Assembly: GCA_022605955.1 (NCBI GenBank)
Contig: JAKCOZ010000003.1
Span: 40,946,761-41,010,760, forward strand
Length of the DNA stretch: 64,000 nt
Origin: Rallus limicola
Lineage: Eukaryota > Chordata > Aves > Gruiformes > Rallidae
Direction: 5' to 3'
Position numbers and translations under genes: made by a program. Shown here in pieces: positions 23,947 through 36,466 of the stretch. Position 1 is the first letter of the stretch, and every line of letters starts with the position of its first letter. The notes below the pieces were generated by a model, which made no database searches, was not told the DNA's origin, and saw nothing but the letters and a program-made list of their open reading frames with translations.

Positions 23947-25159
23947 TGCGGTGGTTTAGACCTGGCTGGAGGTCAGATGCCCACCAAAGCCACTCTATCA
24001 CTCCCCTCTTCAGTTGGACAGGGGAGAAAGTGTATATTGAAAGGCTTTGGAGTTGAGGTAAGGACAGGGAGAGATCATTCCACAATCAGTGTCTTGGGCA
24101 AAGCAGACTCAAGACAGAGTAAAGGAAATAAAACTCTCTTATGATTGCACTGCACACACAGTGACACCAGAGCCAGATAATGAGAAGTGCCACCAGATCT
24201 TAAAGCACCTTCCCCCCCCACCCTTCCCTTAGCAGACTTCACTTTAGTCATGATTTCACTCCCTTCTTCCACCACCTTGTGGCACAGGGAGGGGCAGGGA
24301 CTGGGAAAATGGTGGCTTTGGTCAGTTCCTTGCAGGTTGTTTTCCTTCTTGGCCAAGAAGGGGGTTGGTGGGTGACAGGGTATTCCACACACACTTTCCC
24401 TGCTGCAGAGTGAGGTCCCACCCACAGAACAAAGTCCTTCATGAATTTCCCTAATGTGAGTCCTTTCCCACAGGCCTTCAACTCTTCACCAGCTGCCCCA
24501 GCGTGGGTCACTGCTATGGCAGGCAGTCATAAATCACAATGTCTCAGTCTCTCAAGCCCAGACTGCTTCAGCCTGGTCCTCCATGGGGCCACAAGTCTCC
24601 CTCCCCAGCAAACCTGCTCTGGTGCAGACCCCTCCCCTGCTCATCTCTCTCTCTCTCTCCATGGGCTTCAAGTGCTGGCAGGGGCTTGCTCCAATGTGGG
24701 TCACAGCATCTCCTGCATGTGTCCACCTGCTCCAGCATGGGGCCTCTCCACAGGCTGCAGGTGGGGTCTTGGCCTTTTCCATGGGCTGTGGGGGGACATC
24801 TGCTCCACCATGGGTTTCTCCTCATGCTGCAGGGGCATCATTCTCTCTGACACATGGGACACCTCCTCCCCACTGCACTCCAGCCTTGGTGTCTGCACAG
24901 TTTCTTACATCTTCTCACTCCCTTCTCTGGTGGCAAAAAGCATCTACTTGATTTTTTTTTTTTCTTCTAAATGTGATTCCTGTAGGTACTATGACCATAG
25001 CTGATTGACTTGGCCTTGATCAACAACTCCGGCCTTGAGTTGGCAGGTGTTTACTCTCTTGGACCTGCAGAGAGCTTCTAGCTGCTTTTTGCAGAAGCCA
25101 CCACCTCTGCAACTCCCCCCTCCTTCTCCACCAGAACCCAACCATGTAAAACTGTGACA
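23947..25159 (-). mobile_element. Solo LTR, near full length, same family as 3058-4222
   Basis: The reverse complement starts TGTCACAGTTTTACATGGTT at 25159, the same start as the LTR at 3058, and ends at TGGTTTAG near 23952. No pol or gag sequence lies beside it. It contains a (CT)n tract at 24643-24660 and degenerate repeats with CCATGGGCTG and GCTGCAGG words at about 24600-24840. An open plus-strand frame of 187 codons crosses it (24441-25004), but it is antisense, low in complexity and shared with no known protein. It is an insertion relic. Confidence 0.8.
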
Positions 25160-26927
25160 CCTAGCTCTGTATGCCTTGGTACTCTGCTGCTAACAATACT
25201 ACTTTGCAGAAATTACTTCAGTACCCTGTTTCATCAACCAGTAAATCCCGGGTCTGCTTTCATGGAGCCTGACACACAGACCTGCTCTGGGGAAGGAACA
25301 TGATCATAAAATAGGTGGCCAATGACAAAACAACCTCTCTTTAGCTTCTGGAAGATGTCTCCTCAGCAGATTTATTAGTGTCAGACAATAAGGATTTGGA
25401 GCTGAAGAGTCTCAAGTACTTGTTTTGATTAGGAGCCCAGTTTTCTTTTGACAGATGCAAAAGTGATGTGGGCAGGACTCCGTTTTGCTGGCTTTTAGCT
25501 GCTGAGGAGGGGCAGGAGCTGAAAGAAAATGTATCTACTCACAGCTTCATGCAATCTTACCAAATACCATGCCTGGTAGAAAGGAAACCTGGCAAGGCCA
25601 AGGCCGTCCCCCTACAGCTTCCACTGGACACATGTGCCTTGTCTGTCCTCACATGTGGTCCCAGCTCTGCAACCAGTGAGGGTTACCATAGTGTCTGGCC
25701 TTGGGCCTGACTTCTGGTTATTTTGTAAGTACAAATTACTTATGCTACATTTGCTACAGTAATGTGGCATGAAATGTTTTACTGATAAATTGAGGGCATG
25801 GAAAGCAAGCAGTGAAATTGATCATTTTATCTTGAAACGTGAGATTTAAAAATTGCTGATGGAACACCATACCAAATTTAACAGAAAGCTATAATGCACA
25901 AAGAAATTACATTCCTTCTGTTCTTCTGCCAAAGTGAAGAGGCACAGAGTTTTAAGATTTTTAACTCTGCCAAATTAATTTTGCCATCTCCAAAAAACTC
26001 TACATAGCTGTCAGATGTTCATGCCTGTCCTGGGAAACAAGTTTAAGTGTGTTTATGAGGAACTGAGTAGCACATAGGAGAGTGCAAGTGCATGATTACT
26101 ACAAAGTGAAATCAACTTGCTCAGCAGATGCAAGCACTCTTTTCCAAATCCCCAGGCTTTATAAGCATGCAGAATTTCAGGTATTTAGAGGATAAACCTT
26201 GAGAAATGGCCTGAGTCACAAAACCTTAGAGTTGCTAATCTGGTCGAGATGAGTCATTGCTTGTTGATAATGGAATTCTTAAAAGAGAAGAGTGAGTCAT
26301 CTTGAGCAGTACCAGGCAGGAATCAAATTGCCTCTGGGCATAGAATTACAGGAAAGTAAAGCCAGGGAAATCCTTTTAGTGCTGCAGTAAGAGCACACAG
26401 ATTACAGGTACTGAATGCTAAATGGATCAGTCACCAGAATAGAGGAGAGACACATAGCTCTTAGTGCTAGCCAGCAGAAAAATTTTAGCTAGAATGTCCT
26501 AAATGACCTCAGTAGGAAATTACATATGCTTGGGTGCTATTCAAGTTACTGAGCTGAGGGTCTTGTACAAGCTAGCCTGAATGATCTAAAAGCAGCCCTA
26601 GTTAAAGCACAAAATCTTATCTCAAAGCACTTTTAAGTTATCCTTTAATCCAGTACTTAAAGTAAGTGCATGGAGTGAAGATTCCTATGGTGCGTTATCA
26701 GCACCTAGGGTCTGGGACATGGAGGAGAATCTCTGAATAGCTTTTAAGGGCAACCTTATGCCTTCTTGATCTTGAAATGCTATGAAAATGGCACCATTCT
26801 CCCTGTGTATATTAGCACCTGCATAGCGCCTTAATGATTTCAGGGTTGCCTAAAGTCTGCATAATGATGGAGATTGAACCTAATATCCTCTCCACCTTGG
26901 CCTGTGACAATAAAACATGCTGGTTTC
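25160..26927. other. Apparently unique DNA
   Basis: No supported gene or repeat. An 80-codon frame at 25468-25710 has no motif. Confidence 0.5.
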
Positions 26928-27195
26928 ACAGAATCACAGAGGGCTTGACTTTGGAAGGTCCCTCCAGAAATTGCCTAGTCTGACCTTCCTGCTAAAAGAA
27001 GGGTCAACCACAGCAGGTTGCTCAGCACTTTTGAGCATCATCAAAGATAGAGACTACATAACATCTCTGGGCAACCTGTTACAGATTTTGATCACCCTCT
27101 GAGTAAATGAGTTTTTTCTTGATGTTTTCTTTGTTACTCTTAAATATTTCTTTGCCTCTGAAACTGCCTTCTTATTGTATTGTCTGTGCCTAGTT
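26928..27195 (-). mobile_element. Old CR1 LINE 3' fragment
   Basis: TCACAGAATCACAGAGGGCTTGACTTTGGAAGG is a worn minus-strand CR1 3' end. It is followed by the usual order of blocks (GGTTGCTCAGCAC; GGGCAACCTGTTACAG; TGAGTAAATGAG). Divergence is high and no frame survives. Confidence 0.75.
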
Positions 27196-30100
27196 CAACT
27201 AGACATAGGAGGCTCAAAAGTGCTTCAGATGCATTATTCCTCAATAATAAGGGCTGGTGTTCAATAAAATGCCTTGCTCAACCATTTTATCTGTGACTTA
27301 CGGGATAATTTATCAGAGGCGCTTTGCAGGTTGTCTGTATGAAGGTGCTGCTATCTAACAGGTAGGCTGATTTATGCCATGATAACTTTCTGTAGCTGTT
27401 GCAGTGCCTTTGTTGCCACTAAAAGTAACAATTTAGTAATATGGAATTAGCTATTTTTATTGTGGAAGGCTCCATGGAACTGTGGAGCTTGTGTCTTGCA
27501 GTCTGCTTCTGCTTAAAGCTTGAATCTCCATTCATCTCTTGACTCCTACTGTATGGAAGTGCCTATCAAAGTCCTTACTGCCTTTCTCAGGCCTGGCCTG
27601 TTTCCCAAGTAAACCAGGGCAGGTGTGTTTTTTCCTGATCTCTGTCACAGTAGTGGAAAGTTAATGCATCTGATATCCCCCCATCTCTTTGCAAACTGCT
27701 GGCTTGGGCAACCTTAAGGTCCACGTTGGTACCACATCCAGACCTGGCCTGAAGAGACCCAAGTCCTAATGAGAGCAGAGGAGTCTTCCAGATCCCTGCC
27801 ATCAAATGGCGGTTTGTTCTTTGTAGCAGTGGTAAATCATTGAAGTTTTATAGGGAGACACAGTAAACAGGCAATTAAAAATAAGCAATTATTTGATAGC
27901 TTGATTGTACTAACCAGCACATTCAATGCCTGCTTTATGCCACCAAACTGAGATGGCAGATGGTGTCTGACAAATTTTATCCTATTTGCATTGCTGTGCT
28001 TACAGTATTTGCCATTCTGTCTTCCAGGTCACTCATTTCGGTGATGTCCTGAGAAGAAATTAATTATTCTAAGAAGCACAAACAAAAATGAACATTTCTT
28101 GATCTCCTCCAAATTTGAAATAAGGGAAATGGATGTAAAGTGTGTGACAAACCTGGGACTCATTAGAAAATCCTTTATCAGCTGCCCCAGCTGCTGTCTC
28201 AGCTGAGAGGAATACATGTTTCAAAGTGGGAACTGATGCACTCTAAGCCCTGTATGCAAAATTGTGTGGAATATTTCCCTATGGGTGGGTAATTTTGTTG
28301 GTTAGTAGTTTTGAGTTAAAGTTACACTGACCTCTGTAATTTACATAATATGCTAAAGTATCTTAGCCTCTTTGGATCATGAGGACTCTTTCAGAAACTT
28401 TAGGAAAATACAGGTTCAATAGATTTATGAATCTACTTGCTTGACTGATCTTCTGATTATGTTCACCAGCTGAATACACTACCTGAAACCTGATCTTTGG
28501 TTTGCATATGTGTGTGTGCATACGGAGGTGCTGTTTTCATGCAATATGAGGGTTTTCAGATCCCTGTGGAGAATTTCCTGTAGCAATGATGAGAAAGTAG
28601 AATTTGAAAGATGTTTATGAAAAGTGTGTTTGGCAATACTTGCACCCTGACGTGACCACACTGAAGAATTTTGGAGTTGCCTCTGCATTTGCAGCAGGAT
28701 GGAAAACAAGCCTGGGCACCACCAGTACTTGGTGATGCTTTGGATATAGCTATACAAGGGGAAGGCAGACTACCCCGAAGGTGGTGCTAGATGTTTGCTG
28801 TCTGTTGTTGCATGTCAGGCTGTGAGCAAAAAAATTGTGAGATATGCACACAGATGTGCCTTATTTCCAGCATTAGCAACAGCTGTAACTCGTAATACTT
28901 TCCTGGAAGCCTTTCAGATGCACTGGTGAGGAGAACTGATGGAGAAACTACAGCCTCTGGGGTGCAGAAGATAGGATTCCAGGGCCATCTTTTTGTCTGC
29001 TAAATGGGAACAGTGACCTTTTCTTTCTACCACTCTTTGCTACATTTTGGGCTAGAGGCCTTTCATGGCAGAATCTGTTTTATATTGCATGTACCATGTA
29101 CACCTTGTGCCAGCTGATGTAAAGTGGCTTCCTCTGACATTGTTCTTTAGTAGTTTCTGCAGTGTCTGTCTTTTGCCATCTGATTCTGGCCGTTTACAAA
29201 ACATTAGCATTTACTTTATTTTTCATCTTAAACAGCCATTCACCTCACTTTCTTCTTGTCTTTCAGCTCAGCTTCCCTTAGCTTGCCTTGATCGCCATTT
29301 GGATTTTGGAAGCATGATGCAGCACTGATTTTCTCACTAACAGTTTCCTATTAGATCCATACGTCCTTGTAGGTCTTGTTTGGCTTCACTTCATAAGTAG
29401 AGGAGTATACAGTGATGTCAGAAGTGCACCTGGAGTGTGCACTCTGCTCTGGCTTTGCAGAGAGCCACATGTCCTAACAGATGGAGTAAGATAAACAATA
29501 AATGCACAGCCATTGATGCTTGCTGATTCCCAACACAATTTGAATGCAAACTAGATGACGTGCTTAGTCATCTAGTCAGTCAGCTGACTGGAAGGCCCAG
29601 ATACTTATGTCTGTTTTGCAGTTCTGTGTGTTAGTGTTACCTGGTCTGCAGATACCTCAGAACTAAACTACCAGTAATGATCAACCAAAATTATGTATTT
29701 CCCTAAGGCTACAAGCACCCTATTGCCCTTCTACAGAGAGATATAAATTAGACAAGGATGCCTGTAGCTCAAAGGGAATATTCCAGTCTTTTATTAATAA
29801 AAAGCTTAATGGATTTTTTCCATCATTCAGCATTTTTCAAACAAAATGTCACATGGAGAATCTCTGTATTATTCAAAAGTATGAAATTCTGCAGAATATT
29901 TGCAAACATAAACAACAAACCTGAGGTGGCCTACACAAGCAAAAATAACTGTATTTTTAGTTGCCAACAGCAGAAGTATGCCAAGAACTGAATGAAAGAT
30001 CACTGCCAGAAAATCTGCTTTTGAAAATGGGAGGTTGCAGTGGGATACATGATGAGCCTGCTGGAGAATGAGGTTATCTATGCACTTGATAGGTTATCAT

Positions 30101-30419
30101 TGATGCACTTGATTGTGAAATGGCCCTTGCAAGTTGAAATAAAAAAAAATAAAATAGTGCTAGGGATCTAATCCATGTGTATTTCATTTCTATTTTGAAT
30201 AGAGATCTTGTTTCCATGAGCAAATCACTAATAAACACAAGTAGCTTTCCTGCTTGAAAATTCTTATATCTTCTACTATGCTGATGAGACTCATATCCTG
30301 TTCTTAACTTTATCTTAATATGGTAAGTTCAAGTAACCTCTGTTTCTTTCCCTTTCTACTTTAGTTCCACAGCATGACTGCAGTTGTCTATAGAGATGAT
30401 TGAAATATTTTTGCTTATC
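27196..30419. other. Apparently unique DNA
   Basis: No gene, RNA or repeat was recognised. Frames are all below 95 codons and without motifs. Confidence 0.5.
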
Positions 30420-30550
30420 TTGCACTAATGAAGGAGGAAGAAGTTCCATTTCTGTTTTGTAAATGAAAAAAAGAGGGTAAGAGGACTTCTCAAGGTCATA
30501 CAATGACATCTAGAGCAAAGCTGTGATTTGAAGCTGAATGTCCCAAGCCA
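30420..30550 (+). mobile_element. Ancient MIR/L2-like fragment
   Basis: TTGTAAATGAAAAAAAGAGG, then ACTTCTCAAGGTCATACAATGA, then GCAAAGCTGTGATTTGAAGC follow the order of the core and tail of MIR-type SINEs (a polypurine stretch, a CAAGGTCACACA-like block, a GAGCTGGGATT-like block). These are very old amniote repeats, so the match is partial. Confidence 0.5.
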
Positions 30551-31765
30551 CAGAATTTAGACTATTAAAAGATCTATTATATCAGATATTACTATATTGA
30601 AGACTCCCAAGTCAAGTGCAGACTTCTAAGGCAGCTTTTTTCCCCTAGTGTGGGTTTTATTCAAATATTGGTGCAGCAATATAATAGCTCTTTTCAAGAA
30701 ACTTTGCAAAACTTGATTGTGACTGTTCACCCAGAACAGTATTTCTTGTCATGAGAATGCTGCACAGAAGCAGCAACATTAAGAAGGTGCATTTTGAAGT
30801 AGATTTTTGCCTCTTTATTTCTTTCATTAAATCAACTGTGTTATAAAGGCATTTCAGCACCTCATCCCATCTGGAAGGATTCCATCCCTTTCTCAATTTC
30901 TGTCTTTAAAACACTTCATTGCTTATTGCAGCCTTCCAGTACCTAAAAAAGTTTGATTTGTTGTACCCACAGCCTGCCATTCTGTGTAGTAATGCTAAGT
31001 TTTTCCTATGTGCTCCTCTCTCTGCCTGCTCCTGTTTTGCTTTGTTCCTTTAAGCAGCCAGTATATTTGGACAAGAACATCTTTTCCTCTTCCCCTATTC
31101 AACTATAAGGCCTGTGCAGGAGGTTTTGAGGACCTATTGAAATACAAACCAGAACTACACATTTACATTCTAAAATCCCCTTGCCTTTGCCCTGCTGAAT
31201 CTTGAACCAGGCTTAAATCATCATGTAAGCCAGAGAAGCTGCAAGTGTTCAAGACTATGAGTGATTCTGCACGGCATACCACTGTTGGAGTAGTTCTTTT
31301 CTGATTTTCTGACTGTTTGGTCTGCCTTCTTTTGCACTCAGCTCCTGCATTTTAACCTTGTCATGGTTATTCCCTATCTCCTGTGGGTTGATTAGTTGGG
31401 AAACTGGAGGTAGGTTAATTCTAGTGTGTAGAACTGTAACAGCTTTCCCCCGCACCTGGCAGTTTCTGAGCTCATTGAGAAATCTTAGCTCCATAAATAT
31501 TCTGCTCTTTTTAATTTTTCCTCTTTATTTTTTTCCTTTTGTTTTTGGCTGCTTAAGCTGCTTCTAAGCAATTTTTCTCTAGGGTCATATTTTTGCTGAC
31601 TGTAAAGATTCTGCTGGTATGTGCTGCTTCCCTGGTTCATTTTGTCTCTTGCAAACAGCCACTGCTGGGCTCTCTTACAAAACTGCATCACAGTGGAAGA
31701 CCTGGGCTTCAAAAGAAACAGATATGAATGACTAGAAATCCCGAGGCCACAAGAGTCAATTGAGC
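30551..31765. other. Apparently unique DNA
   Basis: Nothing recognised before the plus-strand CR1. Confidence 0.5.
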
Positions 31766-32392
31766 TCAGTATGAGCCAGCAGTGTGCCCAGGTGGCCAGG
31801 AAGGCCAATGGCATTCTGGCTTGTATCAAAAATAGTGTGGCCAGTAGCTCTAGGGAGGTGATTGTGCCCCTGGGCTCTGTATTGTTGAGGCCACACCTCG
31901 AGGGCTGTGTCCAGTTCTGGGCTCCTCACCATATGAAGGACATTGAGGTCCTTGAGCGAGTCCAGAGAGGGGCAGCCAGGCTGGTGAAGGGGCTGGAGGG
32001 AAAATCCTATGAGGAGCGGCTGAGGGAGCTGGGGATGTTGAGCCTGGAGAAGAGGAGGCTGAGGGGAGACCTTATCACCACCTACAACTACCTAAAGGGA
32101 GGTTGTAGAGAGGTGGGTGATGGTCTCTTCAGCCAGGGGATGGGAGATAGGACAAGGGGAAATGGCACAAAGCTGTGCCAGGACAGGGTCAGATTAGATG
32201 TTAAGAAAAAATTTTTCAGTGCAAGAGCTGTCAGGGCCTGGAACAGGCTGCTCAGGGAGGGGGTTGAGTCATCATCCCTGGATGTGTTTATAAAAATAGT
32301 AGATGAGGTACTTAGGGATGTGGTTTAGCATAGGACAGGAACGGTTGGACTTGATGATCTTAAAAGGTCTTTTCCAACCTTGTGATTCTGTG
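31766..32392 (+). mobile_element. CR1 LINE, 5'-truncated, complete 3' end
   Basis: Sense-strand CR1 from the C-terminal coding region to the 3' UTR (GGTTGGACTTGATGATCTTA ... CCAACCTTGTGATTCTGTG). The heavy 5' truncation is the usual outcome of incomplete reverse transcription. It keeps an open frame of 185 codons. Confidence 0.92.
31771..32328 (+). pseudogene. CR1 ORF2 C-terminal open frame (185 codons)
   Basis: The frame starts [20 protein letters not shown] and contains the family's conserved C-terminal blocks: [48 protein letters not shown] and [17 protein letters not shown]. This part follows the reverse transcriptase core in the full CR1 ORF2 protein, which also has an N-terminal endonuclease. 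Both enzyme domains are missing here, so no catalytic function is possible. The stop is at the place expected for the family's C-terminus. The lack of stops suggests a fairly young copy. There is no sign it is expressed as a host protein. Confidence 0.85.
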
Positions 32393-32627
32393 AGCTTTCT
32401 GGACTCAGTGCTATCTTTGCTCCATCCCCAGAAGAAAAAGAAAAGATGATTGTTGTGTTTAAGGAATTAATAGGTCCTGATGATCACCTGCCTTACCAGC
32501 CTTTTCCAGTCTGGGAGAAGGACCTCATTTAAAGTCCTCTTGGTTGCAGGTCAGAAAAGGATGTTAAGGTGCTGGGACAGGAAATCCTCTCACCACAATG
32601 CTCCATTGCCTTTAAAAAAGGCACTGC

Positions 32628-32705
32628 ATTTAAAAAGTGAGTCTGCAGTTATGCAGTTCTGCACAAAAAAGTGAGTCTGCAGTTATTTGTGCAGTTCTGC
32701 ACAAA
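32628..32705. repeat. Tandem duplication, unit about 36-40 bp
   Basis: AAAAAGTGAGTCTGCAGTTA then TGCAGTTCTGCACAAA occurs twice in a row. The second unit has four extra bases (TTTG) before GTGCAGTTCTGC. Each unit carries the inverted motif TGCAG...CTGCA. Confidence 0.85.
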
Positions 32706-32829
32706 TATGGCCACCTTTAATCTTTTCTGCAATATCACATGCTAAGTCAAACCCCTTTAACTGTAGTTTCTGTGCTGAGTTGCCTTGTTTTCATGTGTTA
32801 TTTAGGATATTGGCAAATATTGAAGATAT

Positions 32830-34770
32830 TGACTCTGGAGTCACTCCAACACTTCAATGTTTTTCTTTTACTGAGGACCCCAGAGCTGGTCACAGCACTC
32901 CAGGTGGGGTCTCATGAGAGCAGGTAGTCAGAATCACCTCCCTTGACCAGCTGGCTAGGCTTTTTGATGCAGCCCAGTACCCAGCTGGGGCTGTTGGCAC
33001 ACATTGCTGCTTATGTTGAGTTTTTAGTCCCCCAACACTTGCAAGTCCTTCTCCTCAGAGCTGCTCTCAATCCATTCTCTGCCCAGTCTCTAGCTGTGCT
33101 TGGGATTGCGCTGACCCACGTGCAGGACCTTGCATTTGGCCTTGTTGAAATTCATGAAGTACATATGGGCTCACCTCTCAAGCCTGTCAAGTTCTTTCTG
33201 AATGGCATCCCTTCCTTCCAGCATCCACACCACACAGCCTAGTGTCATCAGCAAACTTCCTGACTGTGCTCTCTATCCCACTGTCCATGTCTCCAGCAAA
33301 TATGTTAAACAGCACCAGTCCCACTACCAACCCCTGAGAAACACCACTCATCACTGGTCTACACAACTCCTTACCTACTGAGTGGGTCCTTCCATAAAAC
33401 CCAAGCCTCTCCAGTTTAGAGACAAGGATATCACACAGTACAGTTTCAAATGCTTTGCACAATTCTAGGTAGATGACATCTGTCACTCTTTCCTTATCCA
33501 CCAGTGCTGTAACCCCATCACAGAATGCCACCAAATTTGATAGGCATGCTTTGCCCTTTGTGAAGCCATGTTTGATGTCACCAGTCACCTTATTTTCCAT
33601 ATACCTGAGCATAGTTTCCAGGAGAATCTGCTCCATGATGTTGACAGGCAGAGTGGTAAGACTGACCAGTGTTGTAGCATCTTGGGTCTTCCTTTTTTTT
33701 TGCCCCTTTTAAAAATTTGGGTTATTTTCCAGTCAGTGGGATATTCACCAGACTTCCAGGACTTCACTAATATGATGGAAAGCGGCTTAGCCACTTCATC
33801 CAACAGTTCCCTCAGGAGACACAGATTCATTTTGCCAGGTCTAACAGACCTGAGCACATTCAGATTTCTTAGATGGTGTTGAATGTGATCTTCCTCCACA
33901 GTAGATGGTTCTTCATTCTCCAGTCTCTGCCTTTTCCTTCTGTGACCTGGACAGTGTGGCTATAGCCCTTTCTATTTAAGACTGAGGCAAAAAAGCCTTC
34001 TCCATTTCATGGGGATCCAGGTTTCCCATTACATTCTGGAATGGGCCCACATTTTTCCTTATCTTCCTCCTATAAAGTTTTCTTGTTGTCTTTGATGTCC
34101 CTGACCAGATTTAATTCTATCAGGCCTTTAGCTTTCCTAACCCGATCCCTGATGATTCACACAGTTTCTCTGTATTCCTCCTAGGCCACCTGCCCTTTCT
34201 TCCACCCTCTGTAGGCTTCCTTTTTTGCAAGACCTAGGGGTTCTTGTCCATCCATTAAGGCCTTCTTTGGTTTTTGCCTGACTTTTTTGGGATGTATTGT
34301 TCCTGGGCTTGGAGGAGGTCATCCTTGAATACTAGTCACATATCTTAGATGCCTTTTCTCTCCAGGGCTGCTACAAAGCAGGTCCCTGAAGAGGCCAAAA
34401 TATGCTCTCCTGAAGTCCAGTGAGTTTGCACTCCACCATTTCATGGTCATGGCTGCCAAGGCTGCCTTTGAGCATCACATCCTCTCAAAACCCCTCCTTG
34501 TTTGTGAGAGCAAGATCTAGCATAACACCTCTCCTTTTTTGCTTCTCTATCACTTGGAGGAGGAAAAGACCATCAATGCATTCCAGTAATTTAATGGATT
34601 GCTTGTGTCCTGCTGTGCTGTCCCTCCAATAGATATCAGGGTGTTTAAAGTCTTCCATGAGGATCAGGGCTTTTGAAAGTGAGGCTGTTCTTATCTATCT
34701 ATAGAAGGTGTCATCCTTTTGGTCTACCTGGTCAGATGGCCTGTAGCAGACCCTTGCTATAATGTCCTAA
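32830..34770 (-). mobile_element. Long CR1 LINE fragment (endonuclease linker to C-terminal region), 3' end missing
   Basis: Minus-strand CR1 of about 1.9 kb. From high to low coordinate it covers the region between endonuclease and reverse transcriptase (34140-34770), the reverse transcriptase itself (33187-33900) and part of the C-terminal region (32850-33180). The terminal ATTCTATG repeats are absent, so the 3' end has been lost. It stands beside the plus-strand CR1 at 31766, giving a back-to-back pair. Confidence 0.88.
33187..33899 (-). pseudogene. CR1 reverse transcriptase remnant with FADD motif kept
   Basis: Two overlapping minus frames carry the enzyme. The 5' one (33585-33899) has the pre-catalytic region (LLRELLDEVAKPLSIILVKS; W-K-I-T-Q-I-F). 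The 3' one (33187-33636, 149 codons) runs from [10 protein letters not shown] through [18 protein letters not shown] and [15 protein letters not shown] to [10 protein letters not shown]. The catalytic F-A-D-D box is intact at residues 128-131, but motif A reads YLELCKAFE, with glutamate at both places where CR1 normally has aspartate. A frameshift near 33600 separates the frames. It is not functional. Confidence 0.85.
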
Positions 34771-35984
34771 TTTTAGTTACAAAATTTCTCAAGTTATGTT
34801 GCCTTTCTCTCTCTCTTTCTCTCTCTTTTACAACTTAAAAATTTGCAATCTGGTTAAAACACAGTAGCCTGCATCTTGGCTAAGTCTACAGATAGATGTA
34901 GACCAGTATCTTGACTTCTTGGTGAATTGAACAAAGAGGATCTACTGCAGAAAGAAGTGGAACATGTCAATTTAGTTAATTTCAAGGATGAATTATAAGT
35001 GAATGACCACTGATGCAAATATTGTTTCATCTATGCCAGAATTTGGCAGTTTGATAACACAATACATCCAAATTGCTTATTCCAGGGCAACTTTCCTTCC
35101 ATAGTAGACCATAGCACATTGTAAGGAAAATAACCCAGACCAAGACAAAAGTATGCAACATTGGGAATATAATTTTAACCATCAGGTAAGAAAACCTGAA
35201 AGAAGATAGTTAATGGTTCATGACATTTGAATACCTCTAGAGGACAGTCCAGTCTCTTCTGACAGGCAAGACTGAAGACTGGCTTGAAAAGCAGCTTGTA
35301 CAACCTTTGCCATTCATGTCAGTTTTTCTTTCTGAAGTAAATATTTAACAGTGTATTTGGAGCAAACACAGCGATGGAATGGAAAATAATGTCTGCTCAG
35401 GTTCTGTCACATGCATGACTGGGTACACTCACCAGACCAAAGACTGGGATGGAACACGGCACTCTATCTGCAAAATCCCACTGATTGCAAAAGAATATGT
35501 GAATCTCCAGAGTGAATTATCTCCCAAAACACTGAATTTCTGCTGGTTGGAAGGAAAACATAAGGATTGTTATTAAGGAAGTCTTTGTCTGAAAAAAGTA
35601 AGCATTATGCCACAGAAAATAACCCAGAAGATGGTTGCTACTTCTTATTTATACTGAGAAATAGGTTGGAAAAAAAATTGCTCATAAGGAAAAAGTGACT
35701 GTTGGAATATGTGGCTGAGAGGCTTTGTGATGCAGAAAAAGAAGGGCTGCTTTTATGACTCTACACTCCCCAGTCTCTCCTCTGTATAACGATACGATTC
35801 TTTCAGTCTTAGACTTGGATTAAGCTGTATTTTAAAAACAATGTGTTAGAAACCACAGGGCACCTACACTTTGTTCCTATACTGTGTTTACTGCATTTAC
35901 CAATACAGGCTCTGGGCACACATGCAGCTGCCCCAGTGTTGGACCAACTGTACTTAAACCAGCCATGACAGATGTGTGTGTAGC
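34771..35984. other. Unique DNA with a (TC)n tract
   Basis: A TCTCTCTC/TTTC microsatellite lies at about 34806-34830. Otherwise nothing is recognised. Confidence 0.5.
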
Positions 35985-36290
35985 TCATTCCTGAAGTCCT
36001 TAAATGATGGTGTGTCTGGATCCTTCTCAAGAAGGTTGTTCCAATCTAACTATCATTACTGCTAGAAAGCTTTTTCTAGCATGTAGCATGAATCTTTTCT
36101 GCCATGATGTGTCTTGTTGACCTCTCTGCAGGGAAACAGTGTTGCTCTATTCCTTTGATCCAGAATTTTAGTGAGTTTTGCTTGCTCCCACAGTTTTCCT
36201 TTCTACATCTTTTGTGGTAGTTCTTTTTTTTCTGACATATCTGCAATGTTCTTGTTACTGCCCTATGGATTTTCACTGAAAGTGCTGCAT
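35985..36290 (-). mobile_element. Ancient CR1/L3-like LINE fragment
   Basis: Blocks such as CCTTAAATGATGGTGTGTCT, AAGGTTGTTCCAATCTAAC and CTGCTAGAAAGCTTTTTCTAGC follow the order of the 3' end of old CR1/L3 elements read on the minus strand. Divergence is high and no frame or terminal repeat is left. Confidence 0.5.
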
Positions 36291-36466
36291 ACCTTTTTGA
36301 AGGACTATGCTCTAAACAATTAACAATGCCTTAGTATTTCTGCCAAGGCATGCTGATACAGAATGTTACTCTACATTTCTTCTCATCCAGCAGGTACATC
36401 TCTGCACAATGTTTGGTTTTCCCCAGCAGTCCAACACTACTTATGGAACTTCACAACTTGCAGACT

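Noticed and set aside
24441..25004. 187-codon plus-strand open frame as a gene
   Set aside because: It lies antisense within a solo LTR made of degenerate repeats, and similar frames occur in the other copies of the same LTR. Its composition is biased and no domain is seen.
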